A stretch of 64,000 nt of DNA from Protopterus annectens (lineage: Eukaryota; Chordata; Ceratodontiformes; Protopteridae): positions 870,563,978-870,627,977 of the forward strand of contig NC_056743.1 in the NCBI RefSeq assembly GCF_019279795.1. The letters are read 5' to 3'. The notes beneath the pieces are model-generated. The model had not been told where the DNA came from, ran no database searches, and saw only the letters and a program-made list of their open reading frames with translations. Below, in pieces: positions 56,920 to 64,000 of this stretch; within the stretch, counting starts at the first letter, position 1; the number at the start of each line of letters is the position of its first letter. A program made the translations under genes and the position numbers.

Positions 56920-59420
56920 TCAAGGTATTGCTTCTTAATGCTAGGAGTCTAAACAAGAAACTGCACTCCGTGGAAGTATTCCTCACTTTGGAAGATGCTG
57001 ACGTCTGTGCAGTCACCAAGACATGGCTCAAAGGTACAGAAAGCACCTTGGCCGTGCAGGGCTACAGTGCCTTCTATGCATTCAGACCACAAACTGAGCA
57101 TGAAAGAACCAGAGGAGGAGGTGTATCCATCTTCATTAAGGATAAGTACACCTAGAAACTGGTCAAACAGTATGACACTCTTGAGCTATTGCATGTCCAA
57201 TTAACTAAAGGCAAAGCCCCCTACTACATTATAGCTAGCTGTAGGTCCCCCACTATTTAACAGGAAAAGCATGCCACATACCTGGACTTACTGGAGTCAC
57301 TTGCCATACAGCCCAACATCTTACTCATGGGTGATTTTAATTATCCTAACATTGACTGGGAAACATAGACAACCACAAACATGCTGGCTCAAAGGTTCTT
57401 GGACTTTGTCAATGCAAATGCTCTGGAACAGCTAGTCAGCGCACCCACAAGAGGCTCAAATGTCCTGGACATAGTACTCGCTAACATGGGAGAGCATTGC
57501 ACCCCCCCCCCACCATGTGATATCCTCCCTTGTAGGATCAGACCAGAAGATAGTCTTGTTCGATGTAATTATAAGACCAGATACCCCATCAAGCTCAAAA
57601 ACGCTTAAGAATTTTTCAAGAGCAAATTACTTTCTACAAAGTGATGGTATAAAAAGTTTCAAAGCCCCCTCAGACACAGATGATAAGGACTCCTATGCAG
57701 AGGTGTACACCAATGCCCTGTATAACCACTTAAGCAGTTGTATAGAATCAGGTCTACCTGACCGCATTAAAACCAGCTCTTACCGAAAAAGCAAGCTACC
57801 CTGGTGGACCCCTAGTATAAACAGGCTATACAACAACAGAAAGAAACTAATGTCCAAGAACAAGAGAGAACTGTTTCAGCAGAGGAAGAAATCCCTCTGT
57901 AGCTTAAACAAGTAAATCAGAGCTCTTGTCAAGTCCACCAAACCTAATTATGAAGTAAAAATAGCTTCCCTAGCCAAGGGTAATAATAAGACATTCTTTA
58001 GCTACATCTAAAATCTAAAAGGGAATATTCAGCTGTGCTCTGAACTGGTTGTGTATGGCACCACTCATACTCAACTGGACATAATAGCCAACCTGCTAGC
58101 TGACAGATTTGGAGCAAACATCCCCCTGTCCCCTCCAGTTGTCCCACAAAGTATACCTTCCACCATTCCTCAGCTTATTATCTTGAAAGCAGGTAATCTT
58201 GGCGCTCTCCAAAGAGAAAAACACAGCATCAGTGAGAACTAACAACATCCCAGTTTGCCTTTTAAATAACTTAAAACATGACCTAGCAGACCTACTTGGA
58301 TCTCTTTTTAACCACAGGCTGCGAACTAGGCATGTCCCAGTGGAATGGAGAACAATAGTAATCCCTCTGCATAAAGGGAGACCATCAACTGACCCTGAGA
58401 ATTATAGACCCATAAGCTTGACTAGCCTCATCTCGAAGGCCATGGAAAGAATCATTATGGACCTTATTAACAAGGACATAGGTAATCTCCAAACTCTGGA
58501 CCCAACCCAGTTCAGATTCTTTAAAGGTAGATCATGCCTGTTAAACATGGTTGTCTTCTTTGAGAAAGTCACCAAGGCCCTGGATGAGGGAATGACAGTG
58601 CATACTGCCTATCTTGACCTAGCCAAGGTATTTGACACAATCCCCCACTCAGGTATTAGTTTCTGTTCTGGGCCCCTTACTGTTCAGAATTTATTTCTCA
58701 GAAGTCCAAGCAAACTTGGACAGCGTATGGCTGACCAAGTTCGCTGATGATTGTAAAGTGGGAGCAATCTATGAGTACCCCAGTGATGTTAATATCATGC
58801 AGGCAGGGTAAACGCAGACAAATGATTGGTGCCAAAGCCACTGATTAAAGCTAAATGCAAAAAAAAAGCATTATTATCCTCTTTGGGAAAGCTGACATCC
58901 CTGCTAATTACATTTTAGGCAGCAACCCCCCCCCCCCCCCCCATGAGTAGACCTAGTGGTATGCAATTGGGATACTCAGATGGATAGCAATCTGAACTTT
59001 GACCATCACATATCCACAGTAGTAAGGAAATCCTTCTATGTGGCACTTCTTAGGCATTGCATCTAGATCTAAGGATGTTATAATTTCATTATACTCTGCT
59101 CTCACCAGACCAATAATTGAGTGCAAGGTTCTGTTTTGCATGTACGTCACTAAACACATGCAACAAGTGGAGACCACAGACGTTTCTCACTAAGAAATTA
59201 CAGGATACACAAAATAAGTCTTACGTGGAAAGAGTGAAAGCCATGTCACTGTATTCTGACTTCTACAGGTTGCTAAGGGTTGACCTGTGCCTGGCTTACA
59301 GGGCAGTCTCTGATCCAGCCCTGATGGAAATGCTACACATTTGTAAATCAAATGCAACCTCAATTAATGAATGGGTGACTGCACATTCACTCCTGGGGTG
59401 TCTCCCATGTCCCTCTTGAA
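56920..59420 (+). pseudogene. CR1 copy E ORF2, with a deletion in the polymerase
   Basis: Endonuclease: MLLNARSLNKKLHSVEVFL, VCAVTKTWLKGTES and GGGVSIFIKDKY, then LLMGDFNYPNIDW near 57330 and LVGSDQKIVLFDVII (S-D-Q for the usual S-D-H). Linker: SKLPWWTPSINRLYNNRKK. Polymerase: NYRPISLTSLISKAMERII, FFKGRSCLLNMVVFFEKV and AYLDLAKVFDTIPHSGI, then a jump at about 58655 to V-L-G-P-L-L and KFADDCKVGA in another frame. Comparison with sisters shows that about 180 bp between the PHSG and GVPQGS blocks is lost. The C-terminal part is broken. Inactive. Confidence 0.8.
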
Positions 59421-59575
59421 CAGAAGAAGTCAGTGTTAACTATAATAAACCCTTATCTCTGCAAACTTCACTCATTTAACCACAACAACTAGGGCAACTT
59501 GGGATAATTATTGTGAGGCTTGTAAAAGGCTCTAGGGCTGTTAGTCTAGTAACCATCTATGAACCTTTGTAAACT

Positions 59576-60596
59576 CATATATATTATCCAAATACTCCGT
59601 TATTTTCTTTTTAACTCTGCATTTGCTGTTTCTCTTGTTCTATGAGATTCCCCTTATTCTACAATACTTCTACAATACTTTAACCTTTCTCAGCTCCTTT
59701 AAGTAATTTATATTACCTCTTAACAGTATCTTTTTCTCTTTTATTTCAACCTTATTTTTAAACTACATTTTCATTTTATCCCAGTCTTTAGCTATAACTT
59801 CTGAATATATTTCTATCTTCTCTAATAACTCTTGAATAATTTCCACTACCCATTCCTTAAATTCCTCTTTTAACAGATAGGTGGGAAAGCACCAATGTTT
59901 TATTTTTACTTCATTATCCTGCATTTTTATGTTAGCTTTTATTGTTGCATGATCAGAAATAATTATTGGATGTGTGTCTAAGTTTTCAATAAAATGTACG
60001 TATTCCTGTGAAATATAATTTCTATCTAATCTAGCTCAGTTATTGTACCTTAGGAAATAATATGTAAATTCTGTCCGAGTTCCTACTACTGAATTCACAT
60101 CTTCCATACCAATTTTTTTCATAATTTTTTTAAGAAATCTACACTCTTTTGTTATATTGTCCCTTCTAAGTACCCCTGATACATCCTCACTATTGCAAAT
60201 TAAATTCCATTCCCGACATTTGAATAGTATTTTTTACTGAAAGCTAATTATTTTTCCCCAAATTTTCTTAAGCTCTATATAGCAGTTTTTGGTGGCATAT
60301 ATATACATGCCATTGTAATTCTCCTCCCTAGCCAACAGCCTCTTACTACCACAAATCTAAAATTTTTGTCTTTTTTTTTCATCTGTCACTACCATTTTCC
60401 TTTGTCCTTGATATTTGCTAAATATCCATTCTGAAATTATCTTTGTCAAATTTATATGCTCATTTCTTTCCAAATGTGTTTCCTGCAGCATTGCCATTTG
60501 CACTCTGAATTTCTTAATATAATTCAATACCTTTTCCTTTTTATCTATACCTGTAATTCCATTCACATTCCAGGAAAATATTGGCAGCATGGCCAT
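59576..60596 (-). pseudogene. L1 ORF2 endonuclease and linker, degraded
   Basis: It begins at 60596 with MAMLPIFSWNVNGITGIDKK, then QMAMLQETHLERNEHINL. These are the N-terminal blocks of the L1 apurinic-type endonuclease (N-V-N-G and Q-E-T-H, with the catalytic Asn and Glu). Further left the reading is broken by stops through about 59580, where the inserted CR1 meets it. The start Met agrees with the family. Confidence 0.78.
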
Positions 60597-61038
60597 CCTT
60601 ATAAAAAAGTATTATTCCCATGTATTATACATTTTTCTGAATGTGTATTTCCAGCCATTGTGTTACATGTATATATTACTGTTTGCCAGACTGATCTTTT
60701 ATACAGTTGTTTCTTCTCATCTCCATTTGAACCTATGTCATATTTTCGAGACTTTTTCTTTTAATGAAACCCCCTCAAACAAAAAACTAAATGCACAACA
60801 CCCCATCCCCTAATAAAGGGGTCTGCAACCTTCACTAACAAAAGAGCCATTTTTGGCCCCTCTCCCACCAAATAAAATTCATCTGGAGCCACAAAATTTA
60901 TTTGACCCCTAAAATGAAGATAACACAGTGTATAAAGTTTTATATATAGTTATTATACTAAATATAAAATAACTAGGTTTATAAGGCAATATTTAAAATC
61001 CATCCCTATTTTTGTTTCTTTGTTGGGATTGCTCGATC

Positions 61039-61098
<60 letters not shown>

Positions 61099-61111
61099 CA
61101 TGTGTGCGTGT

Positions 61112-61194
<83 letters not shown>

Positions 61195-62470
61195 CTCTTG
61201 ACCTCTGTTAACTTGGAACAAACACACAAAATTATGTACATGTTCATATCATGACGTTTAGCCCTCCAGAAGGGAACAATCACCCCAAATTGATGGTTGT
61301 ACCTACAGGCATTATCTAACTAAAATTAAAGTTACCCATGCTAAATTGCATGCTACAACTTGTATTCCCACTTACACTGATTGCTGCTTGTTCTTTTCTT
61401 ATCTTTCTTCCCCTCTCAGATATGAAAAACAGGTTGTATGCTTTTAGAAAACAACAAAAATGCACTGGCTATCTTTAAATAAGATGAAATTGTACACTGT
61501 TCTATTAAGTGCATTAAAGTATTAAGGATGTAGGGAGGTTGTTACCTCTTATTCACTTCCTTTAATTTCCAACTTAATTATTTCACAGAACTGCTTGCCA
61601 TTCTACCTTTAAAGTTTGCATTTCCTTCAGCAAATAATACTCAGAATTCTCAAGATTTTGAACTGCTTGCACCTGCAGACAATTTGTCTCAATGGAAATG
61701 TACTCAGCAACGAGTCTTTGTAAATTTCACTCAGAAAAGCATGCACAGCTGCCCTCAGCTACAGACATCTCAACTCCACTGAACATTTGCCAGTGGAAAG
61801 CAAACAAGCTAATATCTTTGCAGTTGTAAGAAACTTAGCATTTTTATGACTTTCATCAATTTGTCTTATTTTTAAAGCCTACATGCTTGCAAAAACAACA
61901 CTTGTTTACAGCATAAGTCAAAGGTAGTAATTTAGACATTCACCCTTGTAAAATAAAAAAAGAAAATATCCTAATTCTATATATAATATAATCAGTGCAC
62001 TTTTACTCCAGCAGCCCAAGATCATAGCATAAGAACATTAAACTTGCTTTTGTCCAGCCTTTTTTCCTCTTTCCTCCTATTTCACACCACATACAACAGT
62101 CACTGAAAATACTCCCTCCACAGTAAAAATACCCCTGATTACACACTACACATAACTGATTTAGTGCATATAACATGCAGTTTATATCATGAAATGTTTT
62201 ATGCAAATACTGATAAAAACAAAAATTGTTTTACTTATAGCTACTTCCCCCATTTTAGTGTCCTTCTAAGCATTAATGATATAAAGTGGGGTATATGTTT
62301 TACAGTCCACCCACAAGTTTAACAAAGTCAACAAAGGGACAGTGTTTTTTTCAGACAATTTTTCTTGCAAAACCATGTTTCACAAAGTGATAAGATGGTT
62401 TAACGTCTTCCATTTATTCACTAATTTCAACGTTGCTGGTCTTCTTCCTGTTCATCTCTATCTCCCAATA
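60597..62470. other. Enlarged L1 inter-ORF region with inserted DNA
   Basis: L1 ORF1 and ORF2 are normally close, but here about 1.9 kb separates them. At 60819-60850 the text GGGGTCTGCAACCTTCACTA, then AAGAGCC, looks like a hAT-type terminus. A microsatellite lies at 61042-61189. No coding similarity and no matching right terminus were seen. Confidence 0.4.
61042..61189. repeat. (TG)n microsatellite with GC-containing interruption
   Basis: TG runs on both sides of a CGCGCGTGCATG segment near 61090. It accounts for the Cys-Val and His-Thr open frames here. Confidence 0.97.
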
Positions 62471-63390
62471 CCAAACTTTGGTTCAAGTCCAAGGTGCTGC
62501 TGATTCTTCTAGTCAACTCCTATATTTTTCCTGCCTTTCAAGCATTTTCCTTTGGAACATTGGAAAATGTTTCACTGACAAAAAATCTCTCTATTGACCA
62601 TACTGTCAGAAGAATAAGAAGCAGAGCCCCATTTTTACTTACTGACCCACTTTTTGTTGGATATTTTTTTAAATTTCCTCCTTAATCTGTTCTGCATCAA
62701 AACATGACTTTGATCCTCAGAGAAAAAATCCCTGAAGATAGCTGGATTAATCAGCTTGAATCCCACACCTGCATCTCAACATTCCCTGGTTACTGAGATA
62801 ACTTTTCTTCTCTTCTGCCTCGTGTACAGTGAATAGTGAATAATTATGTTCTTCAAACACTCTGCTATATCCAGTTTTTAATACTTTGCCCTTCTGCAAC
62901 AATTTTGTCATTATTAACTCTTTCTGCTGACTGCTGGTATGATTGCATCTTTACTAATATAGGGCTTGGCTGCTTTCTCATGGCCAGGTTTGGAGCATAC
63001 ACTTGATGTGTTCTTTCAGTTAACAAATTCTGCTGTGGAACACCAGTCCAGTTGCTTATTTGTGCTTTCATAAAATTAATACAGTCTGTTCCTTCCAGTT
63101 TCTCTGGAACAGCAGGAAATCTCAGATTTTCTCTGCACACTCTGTCTTCTAACTGTACTATTTTTTTAAACATTTCTTCTTGAGAAACTTAATATTTAGC
63201 CAGCTTTTTCTTCATGTCAGCTTATGATTCTTGCAGTTTCATCAATTCATCTGAATGGCTTGTCAAAGCTTCTTTCATTTTTTCCAGCCTTTTGTTGTTT
63301 GAATCAATATATTCCTTCAATGTTTCATTTACTTTAATTAACTGTGAGTACATTTGATTTATTTTCTTCCTCTAAATTACTGGAAGCCAT
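62471..63390 (-). pseudogene. L1 ORF1 protein, interrupted
   Basis: It starts near 63390 with MASSNLEEENK, followed by a Lys/Glu-rich, coiled-coil-like region broken by stops. The piece 63173-62865 is open and reads VQLEDRVCRENLRFPAVPEK (compare L-E-x-x-x-R-R-x-N-L-R-I), then LLTERTHQVYAP and PSPILVKMQSYQQ (compare I-x-R-A-H-R and P-R-x-V-I-V-K-x). This is the RNA-binding domain of the L1 ORF1 trimer. The C-terminal domain continues as GIQADPAIFRDFFSEDQS near 62780. Stops show it is inactive. Confidence 0.72.
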
Positions 63391-63638
63391 CTTTTGAACC
63401 AAAGCTGATGCTTAAACTGTTTTTTTTTTTAACAGTGGCAGAATCCTTCCCAGACAGTAATTTCTCTTCATTTTTTCTGGTTGTTTTTCTTTCAGGTTTT
63501 CTATATTTTCTTCTTTACTGGCATCCAATGTGTTTACTAGCCAGAAACTGAATTCTACAAAAAAATGCAATAACACTCCTTTTTCTGAGTTTCTGAATTC
63601 ACTCCGGGAGAGCTGGAATTATGTTGTTCATCTGTGAT

Positions 63639-63650
63639 CAACCATCTTGG
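63639..63650 (-). promoter_or_regulatory. YY1-like site in the L1 5' leader
   Basis: The minus strand reads CCAAGATGGTTG, starting 10 bases into the L1 as set by the target duplication. Mammalian L1 leaders carry a YY1 site (CAAGATGGC) at the same position, where it sets the transcription start. The last base of the motif differs. Confidence 0.5.
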
Positions 63651-63672
63651 AAGTCCACAGGGTTTGTTATTT

Positions 63673-64000
63673 ATTGACTATAATTATTGGTTAGCTGTTT
63701 CATTAACCCATATATGTAAGATTTAGAACAAAAGTAATAAATGTGGGTGGGTTTAACAAGCAGAACTCCATGGTATATACAATATGAAAAAACAAGACCT
63801 GTTTCTGAAAAATGTGCCATAAGCAAATGACTGTGTGAACTACTTTTGCAGTCAAAGCTTCTTATTGTTTGACCAGCACCACATAAGTATTTCCTTGGAG
63901 ACATAAGAAATGTTTTGGTAAATAGCGTTTCCTGGGGGGGGGGGGGGCAGTCTGCTGTTCAATACTGGTTGATCATTTCCTCATGAGGAAAAAACTGTTT
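63673..64000. other. Non-coding right flank
   Basis: No confident continuation of the LINE at 51558-52568 was seen beyond the L1. A G-run of 13 lies at about 63934-63946. Nothing else recognised. Confidence 0.4.

Larger units (their letters stand above)
55896..59575 (+). mobile_element. CR1-clade LINE, copy E, divergent and near full length, nested in L1 ORF2
   Basis: Opposite in orientation to the L1. It carries ORF1, an ORF2 with endonuclease, a polymerase with an internal deletion, the C-terminal domain and a 3' tail (CTAGTAACCATCTATGAACC at 59545-59565). L1 linker coding lies on its left and L1 coding on its right, so it inserted into the L1. It is clearly more diverged from copies A-D than they are from one another. 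Confidence 0.82.
52569..63672 (-). mobile_element. Full-length L1-clade LINE with 13-bp target duplication, carrying nested insertions
   Basis: GGGTTTGTTATTT occurs at 52569-52581 and 63660-63672 and brackets the element (52582-63659). The 3' end at the left is an A-rich tail (minus strand). The 5' end at 63659 has CCAAGATGGTTG at 63639-63650, an L1-style leader. ORF1 and ORF2 pieces lie between in the expected order. The element is stretched to 11 kb by a CR1 (about 55900-59575) and probably other insertions near 53480-54290 and 60820-62470. Confidence 0.85.

Overview
The window looks like intergenic or intronic DNA from a vertebrate with a very large, transposon-filled genome. The evidence is several CR1-clade LINEs, a full-length L1, a DIRS-type tyrosine-recombinase retrotransposon, hAT and Harbinger remnants, a tRNA-derived SINE and long dinucleotide microsatellites. 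There are no bacterial operons, ribosome binding sites or CRISPR arrays. A lungfish or an amphibian is my best guess, from the CR1, L1, DIRS, RTE and hAT mixture. That guess is inference; no host gene was identified that would fix the species.

Layout, left to right. 1-6235 (-): a LINE whose reverse transcriptase and C-terminal region resemble the restriction-like-endonuclease (R2/R4/NeSL) lineages, split in two by a CR1 copy (2226-4955, -). 6532-6671: (GT)n. 7501-7557: a short hairpin. 7930-8760: a decayed CR1 on the minus strand. 9607-11460: about 2.8 tandem copies of a unit of about 652 bp, running straight into the 5' side of the most complete CR1 (11461-15620, +), which has an intact esterase-type ORF1. 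16508-16798: a long imperfect palindrome. 18549-18792 (-): a SINE with a perfect 17-bp target duplication. 20472-20622 and 25928-25972 (+): two possible exons of an unrecognised host gene with matching splice phase. 20672-21190: a CpG-rich hAT-like end. 23134-25211: a broken hAT transposase. 25292-25777: an RTE-type LINE/SINE tail with a perfect 15-bp target duplication. 26198-28712 (+): a CR1. 29033-29428 and 41043-41319: two short DNA elements with related cores and self-palindromic ends. 30079-40251: possibly one 10-kb DNA transposon bounded by TGTAA, carrying a DIRS element (34793-39730) that itself holds a CR1 tail. 42077-42600 (-): a Harbinger transposase remnant. 44680-44907 (+): a second SINE. 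46268-48254 (+): a CR1 with a 585-codon open frame, joined to another CR1 tail. 51558-52568 (-): a LINE C-terminus. 52582-63659 (-): a full-length L1 with a 13-bp target duplication, split by a divergent CR1 (about 55900-59575, +).

The genes do not form a pathway. Together they record successive insertions, with at least four nested events. The SINE and the RTE tail share their 3' ends, which suggests that the RTE machinery moved the SINE. The parts most worth following up are the CR1 with its upstream tandem array, the terminal-palindrome elements, the bounded 10-kb composite and the unidentified exons.
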